DNA from: JANSWP01 sp041941305 | Lineage (GTDB): Bacteria; Bacteroidota; Bacteroidia; Chitinophagales; Saprospiraceae | Assembly: GCA_041941305.1 (NCBI GenBank) | Contig: JBGTQJ010000023.1 | Location: forward strand, 1-64,000 | Length of the DNA stretch: 64,000 nucleotides | Direction: 5' to 3' | In this document: positions 1-7,656 of the stretch, piece by piece | How the letters are laid out: each line of letters starts with the position of its first letter | Position numbering within the stretch: the first letter of the stretch is position 1 | Position numbers and translations under genes: made by a program | Notes under the pieces: model-generated | Told to the model about the DNA's origin: nothing | The model's database searches: none | What the model saw: the letters and a program-made list of their open reading frames with translations, nothing else

Positions 1-119
1 GCGATAAAATGAAGCTAAAATTACTTGTAGATAATTGTGGTTTGGTGCTTAAGTTATTGAAAATGAATTCATTGAACTCAAATCTTACGTTTAATTAGGA
101 ACTAAAAAACGGCTAAACC

Positions 120-1022
120 CTAGGCATTTATTCCAGAAATATGTTCCAATGCCAGCGTTAAGGCATGGGTTCCTTTTTTTCCATGACCCTGTGCTTGGAC
201 AGCTTTGTACAATTGATGAACTAAAGCTAAACCTGGTAGTGCCAAATTCATATTTCGAGCTTCTTCCAGAGCAATTTCCATGTCTTTTATAAAGTGCTCA
301 ACATAAAAGCCTGGGTCAAAATTTCGATTGACGATCCTGGGGGCGAGATTATTCAAGGTCCAACAGCCTGCAGCACCTCCACTGATAGCTTGTAACATGA
401 CATTCAAATCCAGACCTGCTTTGTGGGCATACAATAAACTCTCACAGACACCTATCATCGTTCCGGCAATGGTGATTTGATTGCACATTTTGGTATGTTG
501 TCCTGCGCCAGCCTTGCCTTCATAAATCATATTTTTGCCCATGATTTCAAAAAGCGGGATTACTGCATCTACAGCATTTTTGTCACCACCAATCATGATG
601 GATAAAGTTCCATTTTTCGCTCCTACATCTCCACCCGAAACAGGTGCATCTATTGAAGAGATACCATTGGCTTTGGCGGCATTGTAAATTTTCTCTGAAA
701 GACTAGGTTTGGTTGTAGTCATATCTATCAAAATACTCCCTGGTTTTGCACCATTTAGAATGCCACTTTCGTCAAAATAGACTTGTTCCACGTCATTGGG
801 GAAACCCACGATACTAAAAATAACATCCGATTGAGCGGCTACTTCTTTTGGGGAATCTGCCCATACTGCTCCTTTGTCTATGACTGCACGAGCTTTTGAT
901 TTGGTGCGATTGTAAACAGTAAGGGAGTAGCCTTCATCCAATAATCGCCCACTCATGGAGAGCCCCATGACGCCTGTGCCTATCCAGCCAATTTTGGTGG
1001 TTTTTGAAAGAATAAATGACAT
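120..1022 (-). CDS. NAD(P)-dependent 3-hydroxyisobutyrate dehydrogenase-like reductase
   Basis: A 300-aa member of the beta-hydroxyacid dehydrogenase family (3-hydroxyisobutyrate, tartronate semialdehyde or glyoxylate/succinic semialdehyde reductases), a soluble cytosolic enzyme that interconverts a beta-hydroxy acid and its semialdehyde with NAD(P). The N-terminus has the Rossmann motif GWIGTGVMG (residues 12-20). DAPVSGG (125-131) is the substrate-binding signature, and GAGQHTKMCNQ (172-182) carries the catalytic Lys178 and the following Asn181 of the K-x-x-N pair. Length is normal for the family. The ATG at 1022 is the first Met, with the nucleotide-binding strand starting ten residues later. 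It diverges from the zinc alcohol dehydrogenase across 75 bp, so shared regulation is possible but not shown. The exact substrate cannot be read from the sequence. Confidence 0.9.
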   Translation of the reverse strand: MSFILSKTTKIGWIGTGVMGLSMSGRLLDEGYSLTVYNRTKSKARAVIDKGAVWADSPKEVAAQSDVIFSIVGFPNDVEQVYFDESGILNGAKPGSILIDMTTTKPSLSEKIYNAAKANGISSIDAPVSGGDVGAKNGTLSIMIGGDKNAVDAVIPLFEIMGKNMIYEGKAGAGQHTKMCNQITIAGTMIGVCESLLYAHKAGLDLNVMLQAISGGAAGCWTLNNLAPRIVNRNFDPGFYVEHFIKDMEIALEEARNMNLALPGLALVHQLYKAVQAQGHGKKGTHALTLALEHISGINA

Positions 1023-1097
1023 AAATCAAGATTTTTTTTCACATTTTCGCGAATTAAACACAATTTCTTTGATTCTAAAATTTAATCTTGAAAAAGA

Positions 1098-2105
1098 ATG
1101 ATAGTACAAGCATATGCAGCTCATGAAGCTCATGGAACTTTGAAACCTTTCGAATACAAATTAGGTGATTTGGAAGCTGATGAAGTAGATATTGCCGTGG
1201 AATACTGTGGAATCTGCCATAGTGATTTGAGCATGTTGAACAATGACTGGCGAATCACTCAATTTCCTTTTGTACCCGGACACGAGATAGCAGGACGAGT
1301 GATTGGAAAAGGCAGTCATGTACATCATCTGGAAATTGGTCAAAGAGTGGGAGTGGGTTGGAATTCCGGTTCTTGCCTTACTTGCGAGCAATGTATGAGC
1401 GGTGACCACAATTTATGTTCAAGTAAAAAAGATACCATCGTTGGGCGTTATGGAGGATTTGCAGATAAAGTTAGAGCACAAGCTGCCTGGGCAATTCCAT
1501 TGCCAGATGGCGTGAATGCTAAGACTGCCGGACCACTATTTTGCGGTGGGGTTACCGTTTTTAATCCAATCATTCAAAACAAGATCAGTCCGCTCCATAG
1601 AGTAGGGGTTGTTGGAATCGGCGGATTGGGGCACATGGCATTGGCATTTTTGAAAGCATGGGGTTGTGAAGTGACTGCTTTCTCAACGAGTCCTGACAAA
1701 GAAGCAGAAGCAAAAAAATTGGGAGCACATCATTTTGTGCCCACCCATGATAAAGATGCTTTGAAAAAATTGCGGAATAGCCTGGATATGGTTTTGGTGA
1801 CTGTGAATGTTGAATTGGATTGGGAAACTTACCTGAGAACCTTAAAACCAAAAGGCATTTTACATATTGTAGGTGCCGCACCTTCCGTAAACTCCAGGAT
1901 TGGTTTTTTGATGGGAGCGCAAAGAAGCATTTCTGCCTCTCCGGTAGGTAGCCCGCAAACGATAGCAAAAATGCTGGAATTTGTAGCCCGCCATCAAATT
2001 GAACCAATGACAGAAATGTACAAGCTATCTGAAGTCAATGAAGCCTTTGAACGATTGAGGAATGGAAAACCAAGGTATCGTGTGGTATTGGAAGTAGGAG
2101 CTTAA
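1098..2105 (+). CDS. Zinc-dependent NAD(P) alcohol dehydrogenase (cinnamyl-alcohol dehydrogenase-like)
   Basis: A 335-aa medium-chain dehydrogenase/reductase, expected to oxidise alcohols or reduce aldehydes with NAD(P)H in the cytosol. Catalytic zinc ligands are visible as Cys40 (YCGICHSDL), His62 and Glu63 (PGHE) and Cys149 (FCGG). The structural zinc lobe has Cys93, Cys96, Cys99 and Cys107. The cofactor motif GIGGLGHMAL begins at residue 173. The pattern and length match the YahK/CAD branch, which is usually NADPH-dependent with broad aldehyde substrates (family knowledge). The ATG at 1098 is the only start that gives the normal N-terminus. It lies back to back with the hydroxyacid dehydrogenase, and the cyclophilin gene follows after about 80 bp with its own promoter-like element. 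Confidence 0.92.
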   Translation: MIVQAYAAHEAHGTLKPFEYKLGDLEADEVDIAVEYCGICHSDLSMLNNDWRITQFPFVPGHEIAGRVIGKGSHVHHLEIGQRVGVGWNSGSCLTCEQCMSGDHNLCSSKKDTIVGRYGGFADKVRAQAAWAIPLPDGVNAKTAGPLFCGGVTVFNPIIQNKISPLHRVGVVGIGGLGHMALAFLKAWGCEVTAFSTSPDKEAEAKKLGAHHFVPTHDKDALKKLRNSLDMVLVTVNVELDWETYLRTLKPKGILHIVGAAPSVNSRIGFLMGAQRSISASPVGSPQTIAKMLEFVARHQIEPMTEMYKLSEVNEAFERLRNGKPRYRVVLEVGA

Positions 2106-2139
2106 GATATACTTTGCCAATTTGTTTTTCCAGATTCTT

Positions 2140-2147
2140 TACATTTG
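2140..2147 (+). promoter_or_regulatory. Bacteroidota -7 element (TACATTTG) before the cyclophilin gene
   Basis: TACATTTG matches the TAnnTTTG -7 consensus of Bacteroidota exactly and lies 40 bp before the ATG at 2187. Upstream TTTG words sit at 2113 and 2121, giving spacers of 23 and 15 rather than about 19, so the -33 box is imperfect. A possible TTG start at 2145 falls inside this element, which argues for translation from 2187. Confidence 0.5.
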
Positions 2148-2186
2148 CCAACTTTTTTAACCAAACTTAAAAACAACTATACCAAT

Positions 2187-2618
2187 ATGACAGCAGAAAT
2201 CCATACCGAAAAAGGATTGATGAAAGTAGAATTCTACGAAGCGGATGCTCCAAATACGGTGAAAAACTTCGTAGATCTTTCCAAAAAGGGCTTTTACGAC
2301 GGCTTGACTTTTCATAGAGTGATTCCAGATTTTGTGATTCAAGGCGGATGCCCTCACGGAACTGGTACAGGTGGTCCAGGTTACAAAATTGATTGTGAAC
2401 TAGATGGCGACAATCAATTTCACGATCGTGGAGTCTTATCTATGGCTCACGCCGGAAGAAATACCGGAGGCTCCCAATTCTTCATTTGCCACAGCCGAAA
2501 CAATACAAGTCATTTAGATAGAAATCATACTTGTTTTGGAAGAGTATTCGATGGGGTAGAAGTAGTAGATGAGATTCGTCAAGGAGATAGGATTGAGAAG
2601 ATTGTGATAGTAGAATAA
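2187..2618 (+). CDS. Peptidyl-prolyl cis-trans isomerase, cyclophilin type
   Basis: A 143-aa single-domain cyclophilin that catalyses cis-trans isomerisation of X-Pro bonds during folding. There is no signal peptide, so it is probably cytosolic. FHRVIPDFVIQGG (residues 42-54) contains the catalytic Arg44 together with Phe49 and Gln52. GSQFFI and LDRNHTCFGRV are the other active-site strands, with Arg in place of the usual Gly after LD. I chose ATG 2187 because the frame upstream has only a TTG start inside the -7 promoter element, and the cyclophilin fold starts right after this Met. The stop codon is the first part of a 66-bp palindrome shared with the convergent sigma-54 regulator gene. Confidence 0.93.
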   Translation: MTAEIHTEKGLMKVEFYEADAPNTVKNFVDLSKKGFYDGLTFHRVIPDFVIQGGCPHGTGTGGPGYKIDCELDGDNQFHDRGVLSMAHAGRNTGGSQFFICHSRNNTSHLDRNHTCFGRVFDGVEVVDEIRQGDRIEKIVIVE

Positions 2619-2683
2619 AGCTAAAGAATAAGATTAAGTATAAGTTTAAGCTTAAACTTATACTTAATCTTATTCTTTAGCTT
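2618..2683. repeat. 66-bp perfect palindrome across two convergent stop codons
   Basis: Two 33-nt arms are exactly self-complementary, meeting at 2650/2651 with no loop. The arms consist of short iterated TAAG-type words such as AAGTATAAG and AAGTTTAAG. It begins at the last base of the cyclophilin stop and ends inside the stop codon of the convergent regulator. It could work as a bidirectional terminator, although no T-run follows either arm. It resembles in style, but not in sequence, the AAGTTCAAG hairpins elsewhere in the window. Confidence 0.95.
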
Positions 2684-4055
2684 ACAACCCATACTTCTCC
2701 AGTCTCCTATACAAAGCTGCTCTGGTAATGCCTAGCTCGCTCGCCGCCTTGGTAATGTTTCCCCGATGTTTAGTCATCGCCTTTTGAATCGCCCATTTCT
2801 CCAATTCGTCGAGATTATAGGTGTGTAGGGTGCCTTCCGAGCCTTCTTCCTGATGAGATTGCAGTAGGAAATCGTCTGGTTTTAGTACCCTGCCTTCGCA
2901 CAAAATGACTGCGCGTTCGACAGAGTGACGCAATTCACGAATGTTGCCTTGCCAGGTATAGTCCTGTAGAATTTTCATGGTGCCTGCCCCAAACTTTAGC
3001 TCAGGCTTCTGGTATTTTTTAGCATAAATTTTCAGGAAATAATCTGCTAACAGTGGAATATCTTCCGGGCGCTCGCGTAGGGCTGGTAGTTTTATTTCTA
3101 CGGTATTAATTCGATATAGTAAATCTTGTCGAAAGCGATTTTCCCTTACCATTTCATATATAGGCATATTGGTAGCGCAGACTAGTCGGATATCTACAGA
3201 AATAGATTGATTGGTGCCCACTCGCATGATCTGCTTACTTTGAATGGCGGAAAGTAACTTTGCCTGAAGCGGTAGGGATAAGTTTCCAATTTCATCTAAA
3301 AATAAGGTGCCATTGGAAGCTACTTCAAATCTTCCCACCCGGTCTTCATATGCATCTGTAAAAGCGCCTTTTTTATGTCCAAACAATTCACTTTCAAATA
3401 AAGTCTCTGGTACAGCCCCCAAATCTACATTAATAAAAACCTCTTCTGAACGTTTGGATTGTCGATGTAAGGCTCTGGCTATCAGTTCCTTACCAGTTCC
3501 ATTCTCTCCCAGAATCAGCACATTGGCATCTGTCTTGGCTACTTTTTCTATCGTTTTGAAAATGTCGTTCATTACTTTAGAGTCACCAATGATATCTCCA
3601 TATTGCTGATCCATATCCTGACTCAATACCCGTTGTTTGGTTTGGAGCTGTTGTACTTCTTGTTTGGACTGACTGAGTTTATAAACGGAATTGATGGTCG
3701 CTAAAAGCCGCTCATTTCGCCAGGGTTTTTCTACAAAATCTGCAGCACCTGCCTTCAGCGCATCCACTGCTACATTGACCCCACTATAAGCTGTAACCAT
3801 GATGACATTGGCTTCTGGATTCAATTCAATGATTTTTTCCAGCCAACGCATTCCATCTTTTCCACTGGTATCTCCTTTTCGGAAATTCATATCCAGCAAA
3901 ATGACATCCGGCTCGTGCTGACGCATGAGGCGAGGAATCAGATTGGGATTGTGTTCAGTGACGACTCTGGCGAAGTGTTGTTTGAGGAATAAACGAAGTG
4001 ATAATCGAATGTCTTCTTCGTCATCAACAACGAGTATGGTGCCTTCTTTTCTCAT
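2682..4055 (-). CDS. Sigma-54-dependent NtrC-family response regulator
   Basis: A 457-aa cytosolic transcription activator of two-component type. The receiver domain (1-125) has the acidic pair Asp11/Asp12, phospho-acceptor Asp55 (VILLDMNF), Thr88 and Lys110 (VEKPW). The AAA+ domain has Walker A GENGTGKE at 183-190, the sigma-54 contact loop GAFTDA at 230-235 and Walker B LFLDEIGN at 251-258. A Fis-type helix-turn-helix ends the protein (GNITKAASELGITRAALYRR). GAFTDA replaces textbook GAFTGA, a variant I recall as common in Bacteroidota. The frame stays open to 4136, but that extension is encoded by a palindromic repeat, and the receiver fold starts at the Met at 4055. No partner histidine kinase is encoded in the window. 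Confidence 0.93.
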   Translation of the reverse strand: MRKEGTILVVDDEEDIRLSLRLFLKQHFARVVTEHNPNLIPRLMRQHEPDVILLDMNFRKGDTSGKDGMRWLEKIIELNPEANVIMVTAYSGVNVAVDALKAGAADFVEKPWRNERLLATINSVYKLSQSKQEVQQLQTKQRVLSQDMDQQYGDIIGDSKVMNDIFKTIEKVAKTDANVLILGENGTGKELIARALHRQSKRSEEVFINVDLGAVPETLFESELFGHKKGAFTDAYEDRVGRFEVASNGTLFLDEIGNLSLPLQAKLLSAIQSKQIMRVGTNQSISVDIRLVCATNMPIYEMVRENRFRQDLLYRINTVEIKLPALRERPEDIPLLADYFLKIYAKKYQKPELKFGAGTMKILQDYTWQGNIRELRHSVERAVILCEGRVLKPDDFLLQSHQEEGSEGTLHTYNLDELEKWAIQKAMTKHRGNITKAASELGITRAALYRRLEKYGL

Positions 4056-4073
4056 AGACCAATCGGGTTTTTC

Positions 4074-4184
4074 GGGAATAAGTAATGATGGAAAACCAAA
4101 ATTAAGTTCAAGTTCAAGAATCAAGTTCAAGTTCAATTTTGGGTTTGAACTTGATTCTTGAACTTGTGAATCATTAATATTCCC
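4074..4184. repeat. Nested inverted repeat with AAGTTCAAG-word hairpin (copy A)
   Basis: The inner hairpin has 22-bp perfect arms at 4109-4130 and 4145-4166 around a 14-nt loop, and G-T pairs extend it inward. The arms are repeats of AAGTTCAAG-like words. Outside it a second pair of arms (GGGAATA-ag-TAATGAT at 4074-4089 and ATCATTA-a-TATTCCC at 4170-4184) closes a larger stem. It lies between the start of the regulator gene (minus) and the divergent membrane-protein gene, in the 5' leader of the former. Confidence 0.85.
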
Positions 4185-4304
4185 TGGTGCCGAAGATAAA
4201 AAAATTAAGAAACTATTGGTTTTGGTCTCTTCCTATACAAGCATATCTCTGAAACAAAGAATACTTTCTGGATTTTCCTTTCTTTGAGGCAATTAAAGTT
4301 AATA

Positions 4305-6035
4305 ATGAAAACCAAATATTCTTTACTCGCTGTCATATTCATCAGTGTTATTCTTATCGGCACCCGTCTTTTCTACATTCAGGACAAGATTGAAACAGAA
4401 GGGAAGTTTCAGGTAACCACCTACGATGCCTTAGGTTATTATGTTTACTTGCCCTCGTTTTTTATTTATGAAGATGCAAAAGAATTAACATGGTTCCCAA
4501 AAATTGAGGAAACTTATCGGGTTACTGGCGGTAAACTTTATCAGGCCAATCGTCATGACAATGGTAATTATGTTTTTAAATATCTGGGAGGAGTTGCCCT
4601 GCTACAGAGTCCATTTTTTGCAATTGGACATTTGATAGCAAAAAACACAGCCTATGAACCCAATGGCTTTTCATTACCTTATCAGGTCTCAATTTCCTTT
4701 GGAGCTGTTTTTTATTGCATCCTTTCCTTGTTTTTGCTTCGAATTATTTTGTTGCGGTATTTTGAAGACAGGGTAGTGGCACTGACCCTGATTTTTGGAC
4801 TGTTGGCGAGTAATTTTCCTCAATATGCTGCTGTAGACAGTGCCATGAGTCATGGTTTTATATTTCCATTGTATGTTTTGGTTTTGTATGCGACTATCAA
4901 ATGGCACGAAAACCCACAATTCAAGTGGGCAGCCTTGGCAGGCTTGGTAATGGGTATGGCTACCATTTCAAGACCTACTGAAGCCATCATGTTGTTTATT
5001 CCACTATTTTGGAATACCCAAACCAAAGAAGCAGCAAAGGCAAAATGGAACTTGGTCAAAAAACATCGCTCTCATGTGTTTGGTGCTATAATTTTTGGCT
5101 TTTTAGGAATATTGCCACAACTGCTTTATTGGAAATATACAACTGGTTCCTTTGTATATGATGTGGGGAGTAAATGGGATTTTGCCTCCCCTCATTGGCG
5201 GGTTCTTTTTGGCTGGGAAAAGGGTTGGTTTATTTATACACCAATTTCTATTTTGTTTATCGTCGGTTTCTTCTATTTGAAAAACCTTCCTTTTAAAAAA
5301 AGTGTATTAATCTTTTGTCTTTCAAATATTTACATCATCATCGCCTGGCATGACTGGCGGTATGGAGGTACGTATTCCTGTAGGGCTTTGGTGCAGAGTT
5401 ATCCTTTGTTTTTGTTGGCTTTGGCTGCATTTTTTAACTATCTAGAATCCAAAAAATGGCGATGGTGGCTTTACGCTATTTGTGTTTATCTGACTTTGGT
5501 GAATTTTTTCCAAATCTGGCAATACAACAAAACGATTATTCACTATGACGATATGAACCGAATGTATTATGCAAGTATTTATTTAAACCCCAATCCAAGT
5601 CCTTTGGATATGAGTTTATTGGATGTATCGGAAAGATTAAATAGAGAAGCAGGTTATACCGCCAAGGAAATTCAAGTAGATACTGTTTATTCCATTCAAT
5701 ACGAAAATGGGATTTCAGAAAACTGGATCGAATCAAATTTCTCCAGTTCCTTCAGTCCAGATAAATGGCTCAAGATTGAAGCATCAATTGCAGTTGAGTA
5801 TGGATTTTGGAACACGTTTTTGAATGTGGAAATAAAAAATGAAGATGCCGTGAAACATTCCAAACTAAGGCTGTTCAATGGAATTAGCGAACCTGGTCTT
5901 GCTAATGACTATGCCTTTTATATGAAAATACCAGAGGACTTTGACGAATCCCGGATGAAAGTTTATTTGAGCTCTGAATCCAGGTTTAAGGGCAAACTCC
6001 ATTTCCTGAAAATTACACGCTTTGAAAAAAAGTAA
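4305..6035 (+). CDS. Polytopic membrane protein, GT-C glycosyltransferase-like
   Basis: A 576-aa inner-membrane protein with roughly ten hydrophobic segments (first at residues 6-26) and a soluble C-terminal part of about 160 residues. The first periplasmic loop has Tyr40-Asp41 (TTYDALGYYVYLPSFF), where GT-C fold glycosyltransferases usually carry their catalytic Asp. SRPTEAIM and HDWRYGGTYSCRAL are motifs I associate with Bacteroidota proteins annotated as family-39-like transferases. Such enzymes use polyprenyl-phosphate sugars to modify glycans or proteins. Donor and acceptor are unknown here. The ATG at 4305 is preferred over an upstream TTG at 4284 because the signal-anchor starts right after it. 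It is convergent with murA, with a hairpin-rich spacer between. The enzymatic call is an inference and the membrane topology is clear. Confidence 0.6.
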   Translation: MKTKYSLLAVIFISVILIGTRLFYIQDKIETEGKFQVTTYDALGYYVYLPSFFIYEDAKELTWFPKIEETYRVTGGKLYQANRHDNGNYVFKYLGGVALLQSPFFAIGHLIAKNTAYEPNGFSLPYQVSISFGAVFYCILSLFLLRIILLRYFEDRVVALTLIFGLLASNFPQYAAVDSAMSHGFIFPLYVLVLYATIKWHENPQFKWAALAGLVMGMATISRPTEAIMLFIPLFWNTQTKEAAKAKWNLVKKHRSHVFGAIIFGFLGILPQLLYWKYTTGSFVYDVGSKWDFASPHWRVLFGWEKGWFIYTPISILFIVGFFYLKNLPFKKSVLIFCLSNIYIIIAWHDWRYGGTYSCRALVQSYPLFLLALAAFFNYLESKKWRWWLYAICVYLTLVNFFQIWQYNKTIIHYDDMNRMYYASIYLNPNPSPLDMSLLDVSERLNREAGYTAKEIQVDTVYSIQYENGISENWIESNFSSSFSPDKWLKIEASIAVEYGFWNTFLNVEIKNEDAVKHSKLRLFNGISEPGLANDYAFYMKIPEDFDESRMKVYLSSESRFKGKLHFLKITRFEKK

Positions 6036-6037
6036 TC

Positions 6038-6112
6038 CGACTCTCCAGAGTCGTAAAAAAAGTATCACGGTTTTCCAAAACCGTGCAAGCACAAAAACGG
6101 CTCAGGAGAGCC
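6038..6112. repeat. Three consecutive short hairpins in a convergent spacer
   Basis: Three stems follow each other: CGACTCTCCAGAGTCG (6038-6053), CACGGTTTTCCAAAACCGTG (6066-6085) and GGCTC-agga-GAGCC (6099-6112). The first two share a CC centre and CG-rich ends but have different arms with matching changes on both sides, so the pairing is kept while the sequence varies. The first is followed by an A-run and could end minus-strand transcription of murA. A degenerate relative lies at 53706-53723. Confidence 0.85.
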
Positions 6113-6115
6113 ATG

Positions 6116-7426
6116 CTACACTCTTCGAATCTCTGCCCCCAATGCATTTAGCCTGCCATCAATATTCTGATACCCTCGGTCAATCTGATTCACATTGTCA
6201 ATAATACTTTTTCCTTTAGCAGAAAGTGCTGCAATCAATAAAGCAACCCCTGCACGAATATCTGGAGAAGTCATGCGGATACCCCGCAATTGGTGCCTTC
6301 GATTCAATCCAATGACTGTAGCGCGATGAGGATCGCAAAGGATGATTTGCGCACCCATGTCGATGAGTTTGTCTACAAAGAACAAGCGACTTTCGAACAT
6401 TTTTTGGTGAATGAGCACACTGCCCTTTGCTTGAGTTGCCATTACCAAAATGATACTCATCAAATCGGGGCAAAATCCTGGCCAGGGAGCATCGTAAATC
6501 GTCATGATAGAGCCATCAATAAAAGATTGGATTTCGTAACTTTCCTGGGCAGGTACGTATATATCATCACCTCGAACCTCAAATTGTACCCCCATTCGTT
6601 CAAATACAGGAAGGGTATTGCCCAGCTCACCCACTTGCACATCCTTAATAGTTATTTCAGATTGCGTCATGGCAGCCAAGCCGATAAAACTTCCCACTTC
6701 GATAAAATCTGGGAGCAAACGATGTTCCGTTCCATTTAAAGAATTGACGCCTTCAATGGTCAATAAATTGGAACCCATACCAGAAATTTTTGCCCCCATT
6801 CGATTCAGCATTCGACACAATTGCTGTACATATGGCTCGCAGGCAGCATTGTATATTTGGGTAACTCCTTCAGCCATTACCGCTGCCATCACTACATTGG
6901 CGGTTCCCGTAACGGATATTTCATCCATCAGGATGTGCGTGCCACGAAGTTGTTTGGTAGATATATCATAAGCTGATTTGTCGGGATCGTAGTTAAAGAC
7001 AGCCCCCAATTTTTGAATGCCTCGAAAATGAGTATCCAGTCTACGCCTTCCAATCTTGTCACCTCCAGGTTGTGGTAAAAAAGCCTTTCCAAATCTGGCA
7101 AGTAAGGGTCCTATCAACATTACCGAGCCCCTGATTCTTCGGGCATTGGCTTGAAATTCTTTTGAGTTAAAAAAGGAAATATCTACCTGATCTGCTCGAA
7201 AATGATAAGTATCTGAAGCTTGTTTTTCAACCTTTACATTTAAGCCCCTCAATAATTCCAAAAGACGATTTACATCTCGAATATCTGGCAGATTGGAAAT
7301 CGTAACGGGGTCTTCCGTCAGCAAAACAGCACAAAGCACTTGTAGGGCTTCATTTTTTGCTCCTTGTGGAATGATTGCTCCTTTCAGGCGATTGCCGCCA
7401 ATTACTTCAAAAGAATCAGTTGTCAT
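6116..7426 (-). CDS. murA: UDP-N-acetylglucosamine 1-carboxyvinyltransferase MurA
   Basis: A 436-aa cytosolic enzyme that transfers enolpyruvate from PEP to UDP-GlcNAc, the first committed step of peptidoglycan synthesis. The N-terminal signature GAKNEALQVLCAVLL (22-36) includes the substrate-binding lysine Lys24, and RRRLDTHFRGIQKLGA follows the active-site loop. The loop reads PGGDKIGRRRLD. Asp123 stands where E. coli MurA has Cys115, the residue alkylated by fosfomycin. Cys-to-Asp forms are known to remain active and to be insensitive to the drug (for example in Mycobacterium and Chlamydia), so intrinsic fosfomycin tolerance is predicted. Length is normal. It is a single gene on the minus strand, transcribed toward the GT-C-like gene. 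Confidence 0.96.
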   Translation of the reverse strand: MTTDSFEVIGGNRLKGAIIPQGAKNEALQVLCAVLLTEDPVTISNLPDIRDVNRLLELLRGLNVKVEKQASDTYHFRADQVDISFFNSKEFQANARRIRGSVMLIGPLLARFGKAFLPQPGGDKIGRRRLDTHFRGIQKLGAVFNYDPDKSAYDISTKQLRGTHILMDEISVTGTANVVMAAVMAEGVTQIYNAACEPYVQQLCRMLNRMGAKISGMGSNLLTIEGVNSLNGTEHRLLPDFIEVGSFIGLAAMTQSEITIKDVQVGELGNTLPVFERMGVQFEVRGDDIYVPAQESYEIQSFIDGSIMTIYDAPWPGFCPDLMSIILVMATQAKGSVLIHQKMFESRLFFVDKLIDMGAQIILCDPHRATVIGLNRRHQLRGIRMTSPDIRAGVALLIAALSAKGKSIIDNVNQIDRGYQNIDGRLNALGAEIRRV

Positions 7427-7446
7427 TTAGGATAAATTTTGATTCT

Positions 7447-7496
7447 ATTCCGGTAGACGGTGATCCCGATAGTTATCAGGAAACAGTGGACGGAAT
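7447..7496. repeat. Small nested palindrome upstream of murA
   Basis: Outer arms ATTCCG (7447-7452) and CGGAAT (7491-7496) enclose an imperfect inner palindrome, TCCCGATAGTTATCAGGA. It lies just upstream of the murA start on the minus strand. The function is unknown. Confidence 0.45.
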
Positions 7497-7609
7497 GATT
7501 TTAAAATTATTGGGTGCGTTAATTTTTGGCGAATATCCTATACCCTTAAACAATTACCAAACTTGTTGATTTAAAAAACCAATAAAAAATATAATAATTG
7601 AATTTACTT

Positions 7610-7639
7610 TTTGTGTTTTTTACAATAAGTGTATTTTTG
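7610..7639 (+). promoter_or_regulatory. Bacteroidota-type promoter of the GH65 gene
   Basis: TTTG at 7610-7613 and TATTTTTG at 7632-7639 are separated by 18 bp, a near-perfect match to the TTTG-N19-TAnnTTTG consensus. Transcription would start around 7645, leaving a leader of about 12 nt before the ATG at 7657. Confidence 0.7.
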
Positions 7640-7656
7640 AGAGAAAATCCATAACC

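Noticed and set aside
3..101. Plus-strand open frame running into the left window edge
   Set aside because: About 30 codons with no recognisable motif, so it could be the tail of an upstream gene or chance. Not supportable.
2145..2186. TTG start extending the cyclophilin by 14 residues
   Set aside because: It falls within the TACATTTG promoter element, and the fold begins at the ATG at 2187.
4056..4136. N-terminal extension of the sigma-54 regulator
   Set aside because: The extra codons are encoded by a palindromic repeat, and the receiver domain starts at the Met at 4055.
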